From the NCBI GenBank assembly GCA_012800665.1, contig JAAZIW010000004.1, positions 1-52,116 of the forward strand: a DNA stretch of 52,116 nucleotides, written 5' to 3'. Positions 33,492-41,882 of the stretch are shown here, one piece after another. A program made the position numbers and the translations under genes. The DNA comes from Rikenellaceae bacterium. GTDB taxonomy: Bacteria; Bacteroidota; Bacteroidia; Bacteroidales; UBA932. Numbering within the stretch: position 1 is the first letter of the stretch; each line of letters begins with the position of its first letter. Under the pieces are notes generated by a model. The model was not told the origin of the DNA. It ran no database searches and saw only the letters and a list, made by a program, of their open reading frames with translations.

Positions 33492-33914
33492 CGGAATCTT
33501 ATCTATGCGGCGCTGGTGTCTGCCTCCCTCAAAAGAGGCGTCCAGCCATGCGCGCACGCAGCTTACCGCCATTCGGTAGCTTATGAAGCGGGCAGGCAGA
33601 ACAAGCACGTTGGCGTTGTTATGCTCCTTTGCCAGACTCGCCAAAGAGGTGTTCCAGGCAAGACCCGCACGTATGCCCCGATGCTGATTGAGCGTCATTG
33701 CCATTCCGTTGCCGGTTCCGCAAAGAGCTATGCCGCAATCCGCCTCTCCGGTCTCGACTGCATTTGCAAGAAGATGGGCGAAATCGGGATAATCGCAGGA
33801 ATCGGAACTGTTTGTACCGAAATTAAGCACTTCGAAGCCTTTGCCTAAAAGATAGGATATAAGACGGTTTTTATAATCGAAACCGGCATGGTCGCTGCAA
33901 ATTCCTATTTTCAT
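33483..33914 (-). CDS. rpiB: Ribose-5-phosphate isomerase B
   Basis: RpiB interconverts ribose 5-phosphate and ribulose 5-phosphate in the pentose phosphate pathway. The 143-residue product starts with IGICSDHAGFDYKNRL and has YPDFAH, the anion-hole and catalytic region GIALCGTGNGMAMTLN and HNNANVLVLPAR. These are the standard LacAB/RpiB family blocks. The active-site Cys is in the CGTGNG segment. The length is normal. It overlaps gltX by 4 nt upstream and converges on ftsZ with a 9-nt overlap of coding ends. Confidence 0.96.
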   Translation of the reverse strand: MKIGICSDHAGFDYKNRLISYLLGKGFEVLNFGTNSSDSCDYPDFAHLLANAVETGEADCGIALCGTGNGMAMTLNQHRGIRAGLAWNTSLASLAKEHNNANVLVLPARFISYRMAVSCVRAWLDASFEGGRHQRRIDKIPLS

Positions 33915-35473
33915 GTTCCAAGAGTTTTAAATGCATTGTCTATGCGGCGGACAGTTTCCTGCAGGCCGATTGTATAAATGATTTCAGCTATCCCTAAGCC
34001 GCTGGCCGAGCCTGTAAGGGAGAGCCTGAGAGAGTTCATGACTTTTCCGAAAGGCCACTGGTTCGACCTGATATAATTTTCTATCGACTCTGCAATGGCC
34101 GCAACTTCCAATTCACTCTTATATGCGGCGATATGGCTGCGCAGTTTGGAAAGGTACCCGCAATTTTCAGCAGTCCAAAATTTGGCGGCATCCTTTTGAA
34201 CATATTCCGAAGGAGCCACAAAAAGATATGGCGCTGCCGTCCAGAAGTCAGCTACGAAAGTTGCACGATCCTTGATTACGGAAATGGCCCTGGCGGTATA
34301 CTCCTCTGTCGCCTCAACCCCATGCTCCTTCAAAATAGGAAGATACAGCTTAGCGAGCTCCGTGTCGCTCTTTGCGCGCAAATATTCCCTATTATACCAT
34401 TTTGCCTTTTCGGGATTGAAGTGCGCCCCGGACCTTATCACCCTTTCGAGCGAAAAAGCCTCCACCAACTCATCCAAAGAAAGAATTTCCCTTTCATCTC
34501 CCGGGTTCCAGCCCAAAAATGCAAGCATATTTATAAAGGCCTCGGGAAAATAACCCGCCCCGCGGTAAGAGTTGGTAACTTCACCGTCGGTCCCCGTCCA
34601 AGGAAGAGGAAAAACAGGAAAACCGAGTTTGTCTCCATCCCTCTTGCTGAGTTTACCCTGTCCGCCCGGCTTAAGCAATAAAGACAAATGGGCGAAGCGG
34701 GGCCTGCTGCTCTCCCAGCCGAAAGACTTGTAAAGCATATAATGCAGAGGGAGAGAGGGCAGCCATTCCTCGCCGCGGATTACCTCTGTTATTTCCATAA
34801 GGTAATCGTCCACTATGTTTGCAAGATGATATGTGGGGAGCTCATCTGCTCTTTTCCAAAGCACTTTGTCATCCAAAGTTTCAGTATTCACCTCTATATG
34901 CCCGCGAATCAAATCGTCCATTGCCACAATCTCGTTTTCAGGCATTTTAAAGCGTATAGTCCAGCCGGTGGTGGTTTCCAGCAGATGCTCCACCTCGGAT
35001 GCGCTGAGAGTCAGAGAATTGCGAAGACCCTTGCGGGTAACTTGATTATAAATGAAAGTTTGTCCCTTGGATTCGGCCTCAGCACGTTTTGCAACAAGTT
35101 CTTCTGCAGAATCAAAAGCATAATAGGCATAGCCGTTTTGTATCAGCTGCTCGGCATAAGCGCGATAAATGCCGCGCCTCTGACTCTGCCTGTACGGCCC
35201 GTGCGGATGCCTGGCAGATGCCTCCTCAACTATCTTTCCGTTTTCCACGCCTTCATCAGGAGTAATGCCGCACCATTCGAGGGCTCCTATAATATATTCC
35301 TCCGCCCCGCTCACGAAGCGTGCGGAATCGGTGTCCTCGATTCTAAGAACGAATGTTCCATTATGCTGCTTGGCATAAAGATAATTATACAAGGCGGTAC
35401 GCACTCCGCCGATATGAAGGGGACCTGTCGGAGAAGGTGCAAAACGAACCCTGGTTTTTTTGTTTTCTGACAT
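33911..35473 (-). CDS. gltX: Glutamyl-tRNA synthetase
   Basis: GltX charges tRNA-Glu with glutamate. From the ATG at 35473 the product has 520 residues. The class I motifs are RVRFAPSPTGPLHIGG (8-23) with HIGG at 20-23, and KLSKR (274-278) in the KMSKS position. The catalytic domain has the NQVTRKG and LIRGHIEVNTETLDDKVL segments, and an anticodon-binding helical domain follows (about 340-520). An in-frame start 13 codons upstream is less likely, since the family starts just before RVRFAPSPTG. A near-consensus -7 box (TATATTTA) precedes this ATG by 8 nt. Many Bacteroidota use GltX with a separate GlnRS, but that partner is not in the window. Confidence 0.96.
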   Translation of the reverse strand: MSENKKTRVRFAPSPTGPLHIGGVRTALYNYLYAKQHNGTFVLRIEDTDSARFVSGAEEYIIGALEWCGITPDEGVENGKIVEEASARHPHGPYRQSQRRGIYRAYAEQLIQNGYAYYAFDSAEELVAKRAEAESKGQTFIYNQVTRKGLRNSLTLSASEVEHLLETTTGWTIRFKMPENEIVAMDDLIRGHIEVNTETLDDKVLWKRADELPTYHLANIVDDYLMEITEVIRGEEWLPSLPLHYMLYKSFGWESSRPRFAHLSLLLKPGGQGKLSKRDGDKLGFPVFPLPWTGTDGEVTNSYRGAGYFPEAFINMLAFLGWNPGDEREILSLDELVEAFSLERVIRSGAHFNPEKAKWYNREYLRAKSDTELAKLYLPILKEHGVEATEEYTARAISVIKDRATFVADFWTAAPYLFVAPSEYVQKDAAKFWTAENCGYLSKLRSHIAAYKSELEVAAIAESIENYIRSNQWPFGKVMNSLRLSLTGSASGLGIAEIIYTIGLQETVRRIDNAFKTLGT

Positions 35474-35512
35474 ACAAGCTATAAATATACAAAATTTATC
35501 GACCTGCGCCAA

Positions 35513-37210
35513 TTATTTCCTGAGACGGCGGCAGGACATTATAGCCTGCGATACGTTTATAATAAAATCGCCCATCCGTTCAAGCTCGTCCAGCACCTTC
35601 AAGAAAAGCATGCTGTTGAAATAAGCATCCCCTTCAGCGCCTGAGACATATTCCTTATTGCGGAGAGCATCGCGCCTGGCATTTACTGCAATCTCTGCAT
35701 CCACCGCATTATTTATATCCTGTATTGTATCGAAGTTTGCAAGATTGTAATTCATCACATCAAAAGCCTCATCCACCACTGTCACCATCTGGTCCAAAGC
35801 ATCCAAATGTTCTTTCGAGAAATGATTTCCATGATCGTTCTTTTGCACAAGGGCGCGGCTGATGGCCTCGCCTGAATCACCTAAGCTCTCAAGCTCGCCG
35901 GCAATGCGTTTGAGGCTGCGGGCCTTTTGCTGGGTTTCTTCGCTCATGGCGGTGCGGTCCAAACCATCTATGAAATCGAAGATCTGCACTTCTATACGGT
36001 CGGAAACCTCTTCATATCGAACAAGCTTTTTACGGTAAAACTCAAATTCCTTGGGATCGTCTGCTGTCTCTATTGCTTTTCGCACATAAGCAAGCCCCTT
36101 TTGCATGATTTTGCCGAAATGCACTGTTTCGTTGGATGCCTCTATCACGGCAAGTTCCGGGGTGGGAGGCACAAAACCGGCATGTATATACGTGAGTTTG
36201 AGTGCTTTATCTTCCTCAGTCTGAGCTTTGTCAGGAATAATCCAAGTAACCAATTTAGCTATCAAAGGAATGAACCAAATAAGCAGTGTGGTATTTATGA
36301 GGTTGAACATCGTGTGCATCATAGACACGCTGTACAGATATGTCTGGGATGGGTCACTGTCGAGGCCGAGCGCATGAATGACCTTTTCCACCAGCCCTAA
36401 AAAGGGATTGAAAAAAGCAACCGCCCAAATAACTCCGATTACATTGAAAACAGTATGTGCAAGAGCTGCCCGTTTTGCATTGCGCGATGCCACCACAGCA
36501 GCTATGTTTGCAGTAATGGTAGTGCCTATATTCTCTCCCAACACCATTGCCGCCGCCATAGGAAATTGAATCCAACCCATGCTGACCATTATAAGCGTAA
36601 ACGCTACCGTAGCGGAAGAACTTTGCAGCACTACCGTGAGCAGCGTGCCGAACATCAAGAATAAAAGCACGCTCCCTAATCCGTGTCCGCTCCAATTCTG
36701 CACAAAGGCAAACGCTTCGGGGTTGCTTTCCAAGCTTGGTACAGAATTCTTCATAAAAGAGAGGCCTAAAAACAATAGGGAAAAGCCTATCACTGACTCT
36801 CCTATACTCCGGGTACGGTCTTGCTTGCTGAGACTGAGGATAAAACCTATTGCCATGAAAGGCACTGCCAAAAGCGCTATGTCGAACTTGAATCCGAACA
36901 CCGATACTATCCAGGCAGTGACAGTGGTGCCTATGTTAGCTCCCATAATCACCCCTATGGCCTGAACAAGCGTGAGCAGTCCTGCATTCACAAAGCTCAC
37001 AACCATAACGGTTGTTGCGCTTGAAGACTGGATTATGGCAGTTGTGCCCAAACCTGTGAGCACGCCTTTAAAAGGATTGGAAGTAAAAGATGCCAATAGT
37101 CTGCGAAGACCCTTGCCGGCTGCTTTCTGAAGTCCACCGCTCATAAGGTTCATTCCATACAGGAACATGCCTAATGCACCGATGAGGGTGAGAATCTGTA
37201 ATAATGACAT
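35513..37210 (-). CDS. nptA: Na/Pi cotransporter family protein with C-terminal PhoU-like domain
   Basis: This is an inner membrane Na+/phosphate cotransporter of the NptA/YjbB type, 565 residues. Two inverted Na/Pi-cotransporter repeats carry the hallmark QSSSAT (61-66 and 196-201). Each lies in a re-entrant hairpin amid about nine transmembrane segments (1-325). The C-terminal third (about 360-565) is soluble and helical and resembles PhoU, as in many bacterial members. Substrate is inferred from the family. It starts the nptA-gltX-rpiB minus-strand run, 39 nt upstream of gltX. No consensus promoter was found upstream. Confidence 0.92.
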   Translation of the reverse strand: MSLLQILTLIGALGMFLYGMNLMSGGLQKAAGKGLRRLLASFTSNPFKGVLTGLGTTAIIQSSSATTVMVVSFVNAGLLTLVQAIGVIMGANIGTTVTAWIVSVFGFKFDIALLAVPFMAIGFILSLSKQDRTRSIGESVIGFSLLFLGLSFMKNSVPSLESNPEAFAFVQNWSGHGLGSVLLFLMFGTLLTVVLQSSSATVAFTLIMVSMGWIQFPMAAAMVLGENIGTTITANIAAVVASRNAKRAALAHTVFNVIGVIWAVAFFNPFLGLVEKVIHALGLDSDPSQTYLYSVSMMHTMFNLINTTLLIWFIPLIAKLVTWIIPDKAQTEEDKALKLTYIHAGFVPPTPELAVIEASNETVHFGKIMQKGLAYVRKAIETADDPKEFEFYRKKLVRYEEVSDRIEVQIFDFIDGLDRTAMSEETQQKARSLKRIAGELESLGDSGEAISRALVQKNDHGNHFSKEHLDALDQMVTVVDEAFDVMNYNLANFDTIQDINNAVDAEIAVNARRDALRNKEYVSGAEGDAYFNSMLFLKVLDELERMGDFIINVSQAIMSCRRLRK

Positions 37211-37305
37211 AATTATATTTGTTTGCGGGGCAAATTTCGGGTTTTTCTTTTACTCCGGCAAGGGCTTGAAGAAAAAAGACGGCTGAGTTATCAACAAGAA
37301 ATTAT

Positions 37306-37360
37306 AAAAAAGGCTCTTGCATTGTCTCAGAGCTATAATCATTGACAAAGGCAAGAGCCT
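37306..37360 (-). terminator. Intrinsic terminator of tRNA-Leu
   Basis: On the minus strand AGGCTCTTGC (plus 37351-37360) pairs perfectly with GCAAGAGCCT (plus 37311-37320), with an inner 5-bp helix (TTGTC/GACAA), followed by TTTTTT. Confidence 0.88.
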
Positions 37361-37374
37361 GTTTTAAGAAAATG

Positions 37375-37459
37375 TGCGGGAGATCAGACTCGAACTGACA
37401 CGCCTTTTAATGGGCACTAGCTCCTGAAACTAGCGCGTCTACCATTTCGCCACTCCCGC
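37375..37459 (-). tRNA. tRNA-Leu (anticodon CAG)
   Basis: The reverse complement is an 85-nt class II tRNA. The acceptor stem is GCGGGAG/CTCCCGC and the discriminator is A. The anticodon stem CTAGT/GCTAG encloses loop TTCAGGA, so the anticodon is CAG. A long variable arm (TGCCCATTAAAAGGCGT) is present and the T-arm contains GTTCGAGTC. CCA is not encoded. Confidence 0.96.
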
Positions 37460-37470
37460 TCAGGGGACTG

Positions 37471-37500
37471 CAAAGGTAGTGTTTTTTTTGTCAAACTCAA
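37471..37500 (-). promoter_or_regulatory. Promoter of tRNA-Leu
   Basis: On the minus strand TTG (plus 37498-37500), 19 nt, then TACCTTTG (plus 37471-37478). The -33 element overlaps the stop codon of the upstream DUF3575 gene. Confidence 0.8.
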
Positions 37501-38045
37501 AAAATATAATTGATTCCTAAAATAATATCATTCGGCAAAACAAAGGCCTTTGAACCGCTGCTTAGGCGGCGACCGCAAGTTTGACATTGATATATGGAAT
37601 AAATGCTGTAACCTGTCCACAGGCCAAGCCCGAAGTCGATATTGAAATGCTCGCCAAGCATTCGGGAATAGCCCGCCGATAAGCCGCCTCCGTAGCGGTC
37701 TCCCTGGGTTGTAAGAGGTCCGCCGTAGCCTCCCTCATTGAATTCCTGGTATTGAAGTTTCGCCCCAACCCACCAGCCGGAATAAATGTGCCATGGCCAC
37801 CAACGGGCTCCTGCAGATAAAGAACGCTGTTTAAGCTGTATTTTTTCCGTACCTTTTCCATAACTGAAAGGATTATATTTGGCTCCGGCATTCACGCTCC
37901 AATGACGGGCGAACCCGTATGCAAACTCCAAATTCATGGTTCCTCCCGCCAAATAATCCGCTACATTAGTGGACAAGCTGAGCTCTTGTGCATTCAGCGA
38001 AGGCGCCGACGCCAAAAGAAACAGTAAAAACATCAATTTTTTCAT
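37497..38045 (-). CDS. DUF3575 family outer membrane protein
   Basis: The 182-residue product has a signal peptide ending near LNA-QE (about residue 19). The mature barrel-like protein matches DUF3575 by its opening LSLSTNVADYLAGGTMNLEFAYGFARHWSVNAGAKY. Further blocks are RWWPWHIYSGWWVGAKLQYQEFN, the GDRYGGGLSAGYSRML strand pair and a C-terminal LGINYIF. The four-Trp block in the middle is typical. The function of DUF3575 is unknown, though it is common next to Bacteroidales fimbrial or surface protein genes. It lies 2 nt downstream of the HExxH lipoprotein gene, so the two are cotranscribed. tRNA-Leu follows. Confidence 0.83.
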   Translation of the reverse strand: MKKLMFLLFLLASAPSLNAQELSLSTNVADYLAGGTMNLEFAYGFARHWSVNAGAKYNPFSYGKGTEKIQLKQRSLSAGARWWPWHIYSGWWVGAKLQYQEFNEGGYGGPLTTQGDRYGGGLSAGYSRMLGEHFNIDFGLGLWTGYSIYSIYQCQTCGRRLSSGSKAFVLPNDIILGINYIF

Positions 38046-38047
38046 GA

Positions 38048-39607
38048 CTATTTATAGCTGCTGAAAGCTAAATTGATGAGGGTTTTGGCATCGGGATAGA
38101 GCCTCAATAATTTCATGCGCAAAGCTTCTTTATCGTGTACATCGGGAGTGAGGGCATTGAAAGTTTTATAGCAGGTAAGCCCTCTCTCATCCATATAATT
38201 GAATATTTGAGGAAAAAACCAGAATGTGGTGCCGAAAGCCGCACCCGAACCGGGATAGCGCTCTCTGAAAAGCCTGGTTTGCATATAATAAGCCCACATT
38301 TCCGCCACTTCACAATAGCCATGGTCTTTCTCTGTGCCCACCCCGTAGGTAATGAAGCCCGAAGTTATGAACGACTTTATTACATATTCTGCCAGTTTAT
38401 TCCAATAATCATTGCCAACCTGCATATAATGGCTTGTATGGGCAAGTTCGTGTATGCTTGCAGCATAAATTGAAGGATAATCTTCACAATATTGCAAACC
38501 GAGCGTTATGTCGGGCAGGAAAAATTTCACAAGACTGTAATACTTTCCGAGATAATCTTCTATAATTGAGCCATCCAACAATACTCCCTGCTGCAGCATA
38601 ATGGCGCTGCTGCAACTCAAAAGGTCGAAAAGCCAAATCCTTAGGTTGGAGGGAGGAAGGCTGAGCATTCCGGCATCGCTGTGGCATATATTATAATAGT
38701 CCCAGCCCGCATTATTTACTACGCAACGACGGAAAAGAGCCCTGTCGGAGCGCTTGTTAACGGTAATACTGCAGCCTGAGGGCGATTGCTTTCCCAAGGT
38801 TGAGACGGAAGCGGGAAAAAATATGAGGTTAAGCCCTATGCCGAAGCCTTTTTTATTCTTGAATACAATCCGGTAACGCGGCTCGGAATTAAAGGCCTTT
38901 TCAATCTTGTAATGGCCGTCTTCGTCGGTATAGGCATGTGCAAACTTTACAAACACATTGCACGACACCTTCACTCCCGCCACGCCGAAGGCTTCCTTGC
39001 TTTTGAAATCATCAATAATGCGGATATGCCCCTCCGGCGAAGAAGAGACATCATCGCCTTTGGCGGCGAGCAGCATACCGGCATTGCCGGTGAGTCTGAA
39101 GGATTCTCTTTCCACAGCCTCCCAGTCTATGCCGTCAGGCGATCTTGTGGCAAGAGGCTGCTCCGCTATATGGCACCTGTCCAGAATTTCGTATTCTATG
39201 CCTGACGGAAAAGGAAAATCGGGCGGCACTACGGCATATTGCCAGGTAATATCTCCTTCGGGGATGTCCGGGTCATGATAATAGTCCCCTTCTTTTAGGA
39301 TGGAGAAATCCACGGGATGGTCCAGCATCTCCACTCCCAACTCTTCCAGAAGCTCGTACTGGCCTTGGTCGGAGGGAAGAAAACGCACATAAAAATGGGT
39401 GGTGCTTACGCTCACTGCTTTAGTGGGATAGAGCGATGCGAGGGCCTTGCTCATATTGTCTACAGAATAAGGGTCTTCCAGTTTTTCACCGAGCACTATC
39501 ATGCCGTGGCTGATTTGCTCTTCGGGAAGAGGAGGCAGAATTTCGTGATTCTGAGCGCTGCATGCGCAGGCTGCAATAAGGATAAGATAAATTGCGAATC
39601 TTCTCAT
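38048..39607 (-). CDS. Predicted lipoprotein with HExxH zinc-metallopeptidase motif
   Basis: The 519-residue product has a signal peptide with lipobox IAAC (Cys14), so it is probably a surface or periplasmic lipoprotein. A carboxypeptidase-regulatory-like segment is visible at about 205-265 (VAGVKVSCNVFVKFAHAYTDEDGHYKIEK). The C-terminal half contains HELAH (386-390) in IYAASIHELAHTSHYMQ. About 45 residues later comes EVAEMWAYYM (Glu433, Glu436), which could supply the third zinc ligand of a gluzincin. The family is not recognised by name, and peptidase activity is inferred only from the motif. It has its own promoter and is followed by a DUF3575 barrel gene 2 nt away. Confidence 0.78.
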   Translation of the reverse strand: MRRFAIYLILIAACACSAQNHEILPPLPEEQISHGMIVLGEKLEDPYSVDNMSKALASLYPTKAVSVSTTHFYVRFLPSDQGQYELLEELGVEMLDHPVDFSILKEGDYYHDPDIPEGDITWQYAVVPPDFPFPSGIEYEILDRCHIAEQPLATRSPDGIDWEAVERESFRLTGNAGMLLAAKGDDVSSSPEGHIRIIDDFKSKEAFGVAGVKVSCNVFVKFAHAYTDEDGHYKIEKAFNSEPRYRIVFKNKKGFGIGLNLIFFPASVSTLGKQSPSGCSITVNKRSDRALFRRCVVNNAGWDYYNICHSDAGMLSLPPSNLRIWLFDLLSCSSAIMLQQGVLLDGSIIEDYLGKYYSLVKFFLPDITLGLQYCEDYPSIYAASIHELAHTSHYMQVGNDYWNKLAEYVIKSFITSGFITYGVGTEKDHGYCEVAEMWAYYMQTRLFRERYPGSGAAFGTTFWFFPQIFNYMDERGLTCYKTFNALTPDVHDKEALRMKLLRLYPDAKTLINLAFSSYK

Positions 39608-39631
39608 AATGCTTTGTTTTTAGTTACGTGA

Positions 39632-39662
39632 CAAAGGTAGAAGAGACGCAATCGCGTATCAA
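39632..39662 (-). promoter_or_regulatory. Promoter of the HExxH lipoprotein gene
   Basis: On the minus strand TTG (plus 39660-39662), 20 nt, TACCTTTG (plus 39632-39639), then a 24-nt leader to the ATG at 39607. Confidence 0.7.
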
Positions 39663-39681
39663 AAATATAAGCGTTTAATTT

Positions 39682-39714
39682 AAAAAACCGGCCCCCTGCT
39701 ACTAGCGGAGGCCG
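39682..39714 (-). terminator. Intrinsic terminator downstream of deoC
   Basis: On the minus strand CGGCC and GGCCG enclose a further imperfect stem (CCGCT/AGCAGG), followed by GTTTTTT. A second small hairpin, GCTGC-GTAT-GCAGC, lies at 39735-39748 between it and the deoC stop. The rest of the 160-nt gap is AT-rich and holds the promoter described at 39632. Confidence 0.75.
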
Positions 39715-39767
39715 AAAAATTTTTCTTTTATAAAGCTGCGTATGCAGCAGAAATTTACGTTTTTTAA

Positions 39768-40658
39768 CTAAAAGAAGTTAATGGTGCGCTGCTCGATGGC
39801 GCTCATGAGACTGTTGCCCAAACGGCTCACGCCAAAGCGGAACAAATCCTTATTCATCCATTCCTTGCCGAGTATCGTGTTGCCTATGCAATAATAGCAC
39901 AGGGCATCTTTGGCATTGGAGATGCCGCCGGCCGCCTTGAAACCCACCTTTCGGCCGGTTTTCTTGTAAAATGCCTTTATGCATTCGCACATTACATAAG
40001 CCGATGTGGGAGTTGCGTTAACCTCAACTTTACCGGTACTGGTTTTTATAAAGTCGGCTCCCGCTTCCATTGCGAGAAAAGATGCGTCAGCTATCTTCTC
40101 CGGAGAAACAAGCAGGCCGGTCTCGAGAATCACCTTGAGAATCACTGTCCTGTCCTGCTTCTTCGCAGCGGCATCTATGGCCGCCTTAATGCTGCGGATT
40201 TCTTTATAAGCGGTCTCATAATCTCCTGCGAAAAAAGAATTGAGCGCCAGCACTATATCTATCTCTTCCGCACCGGTCTCAACGGCAAGTTCGCATTCGC
40301 GGATCTTCACCTCCAAAAAACTCTGAGAGCTGGGGAAACAGCCGGCCACAGTTGTAACATGAAGTTCGGGGCTGGGGCGTTTGTCTTTTACAACGGAGGC
40401 AAAGTTGGGATATACGCATATGGATGCCGGAAGCGGATAAGAGGGATATTCCTCACACAAATCAATCACTTTGGATACCAGTTTGCTTACACTTTCTACA
40501 GTGTCTTGAGCCTGAAGAGTGGTAAGGTCCATGAACGAGAAACAGCTCTTATATACTTCCGTAGAGGCAAAACTGTCCGCATCGGCGATAATACTCTCAA
40601 TCGAGGAGGCAATCCTAAGCGGATCGGGCGTGTAATTGTACTTTTCTGAATAATTCAT
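39768..40658 (-). CDS. deoC: Deoxyribose-phosphate aldolase
   Basis: DeoC splits 2-deoxyribose 5-phosphate into acetaldehyde and glyceraldehyde 3-phosphate in deoxynucleoside catabolism. The 296-residue class I aldolase has the Schiff-base lysine in DFIKTSTGK (Lys205), the ILKVILETG strand (Lys175) and VGFKAAGGISN near the C-terminus. The early FMDLTTL block corresponds to the family DxTxL start of the barrel. It is longer than the short E. coli-type enzymes owing to an N-terminal extension, as is usual in Bacteroidota. It overlaps the radical SAM gene by 4 nt and ends the operon. Confidence 0.94.
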   Translation of the reverse strand: MNYSEKYNYTPDPLRIASSIESIIADADSFASTEVYKSCFSFMDLTTLQAQDTVESVSKLVSKVIDLCEEYPSYPLPASICVYPNFASVVKDKRPSPELHVTTVAGCFPSSQSFLEVKIRECELAVETGAEEIDIVLALNSFFAGDYETAYKEIRSIKAAIDAAAKKQDRTVILKVILETGLLVSPEKIADASFLAMEAGADFIKTSTGKVEVNATPTSAYVMCECIKAFYKKTGRKVGFKAAGGISNAKDALCYYCIGNTILGKEWMNKDLFRFGVSRLGNSLMSAIEQRTINFF

Positions 40659-41410
40659 GCTTTTATCTGTATTTTAAATCCTTCATCTATAAGAGGTTTG
40701 ACGAAAGAGCGCATTTGCTCTTCCGTAAATTTCTGCAGTCCTTCTGCCGGCGCAGGGCGGTCGATGGTATATACCATGATTTCGCGCGGACGAAGCTTGC
40801 GCACAATATCCATCCATGGACCGAGCACCTCGGGCGAAGAAGAGTCGAAGCCGGAAGAGCGCAGGAACATGGTCTGCAACACAAAATTTCCATTGAATCG
40901 AGCAAGCCCTTCTATTATATCGGCCACATGATAATCACCCTGAGGCTGGTTTATTCTGGCCGTAAGTTCATCGCTCGGCGCATCCAATTTGAGTATGGGA
41001 TTGTCCACTAATTTCAGCGCTTCAAAAACCTCTTCCTTATTTATCATGGTGGCATTCGAAAGCACCGATATCAGCGACTTGGGATAATAGAGGCCGCGCA
41101 ACTCTATGGTGTCGCGGATTATTTCAGAGAATTCGGGATTGAGCGTAGGCTCCCCGTCTCCGGAAAAAGTTATGGAATCTATAGGGATGCCTGCCTTTGA
41201 GCATTCCGACAATTTTTTCTCCAACGCCTTTTTAACATCAGAGGCAGACGGAAGCGTTTGGTCGCTGCGCCCATCCTTATTCCACCCGCATTCGCAATAG
41301 ATGCAGTCGAAATTACAGATCTTCCCTTTTGAGGGCAGCAGGTTGATACCCAACGAACTTCCGAGGCGTCTCGAGAAAATCGGTCCGAATACTGTCTCTT
41401 CCCTTAACAT
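40655..41410 (-). CDS. Radical SAM protein
   Basis: This 251-residue radical SAM enzyme has the 4Fe-4S motif CNFDCIYC (Cys32, Cys36, Cys39). The conserved N-terminal lead is VFGPIFSRRLGSSLGINLLP, and the SAM-binding stretch is SITFSGDGEPTLNPEF, with the GGE-type motif as SGDGEPTL. The family is found near tRNA or ribosome genes in Bacteroidota and is sometimes compared with wyosine-type enzymes, but its reaction is unknown to me. Its first 98 nt overlap the end of the DUF4296 gene in another frame, and both frames look real. It overlaps deoC by 4 nt. Confidence 0.87.
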   Translation of the reverse strand: MLREETVFGPIFSRRLGSSLGINLLPSKGKICNFDCIYCECGWNKDGRSDQTLPSASDVKKALEKKLSECSKAGIPIDSITFSGDGEPTLNPEFSEIIRDTIELRGLYYPKSLISVLSNATMINKEEVFEALKLVDNPILKLDAPSDELTARINQPQGDYHVADIIEGLARFNGNFVLQTMFLRSSGFDSSSPEVLGPWMDIVRKLRPREIMVYTIDRPAPAEGLQKFTEEQMRSFVKPLIDEGFKIQIKA

Positions 41411-41882
41411 CTGTAGTATCTATAATAATTTTTTGTTTCAGTGAATCCGGCATCCACAAAATACTGTCTTTTTTAAAATCTATCGGCTCAAGCGCATGTT
41501 CTTTAAGATAGCGTTCAATCTCTTTCAATAGATTTCTCCGTTTTTCTTCTTTTCTGAGAAGGTCTAGCCGGTCATTAAGAATTTTGGTGGATTTTTCCAT
41601 AATGCCGGTGTATTTCCTGGGATTATCGAGATAGTGGTTCACGCTTCTGTCATAATCTTTAAAGGAATACCCATACTTCTCGAATATCGGGCCGTAAAAA
41701 TCGGAGGTGTCAGCAATACGTTTCGCACTTGAATGGTCATTCAGCCATTGATCGGCAAGAAACATCTCGGCATATATTTCCGACATGGTCTTTGCAGGAA
41801 TAACTCTGCCGCGCTTGGCGCAGCCGCCCGGCAAAAGCAGCAATAAAATAAGCGGAATTATATGACTGACAATTCTTTTCAC
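41313..41882 (-). CDS. DUF4296 lipoprotein
   Basis: The 189-residue product has a signal peptide with lipobox PGGC (Cys21). The DUF4296 core follows: MSEIYAEMFLADQW, then FYGPIFEKYGYSFKDYDRSVNHYLDNPRKYTGIMEKSTKIL. The helical core matches what I know of this Bacteroidota family, whose function is unknown. The C-terminal part from about residue 158 is encoded in the same DNA as the first 32 codons of the radical SAM gene. It also overlaps pheT by 4 nt, so translational coupling along pheT-DUF4296-radical SAM-deoC is likely. Confidence 0.83.
   Translation of the reverse strand: MKRIVSHIIPLILLLLLPGGCAKRGRVIPAKTMSEIYAEMFLADQWLNDHSSAKRIADTSDFYGPIFEKYGYSFKDYDRSVNHYLDNPRKYTGIMEKSTKILNDRLDLLRKEEKRRNLLKEIERYLKEHALEPIDFKKDSILWMPDSLKQKIIIDTTDVKGRDSIRTDFLETPRKFVGYQPAALKREDL

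Noticed and set aside
35474..35512. Extended start of gltX by 13 codons
   Set aside because: The extra residues are not family-like, and the extension would include the likely promoter box.
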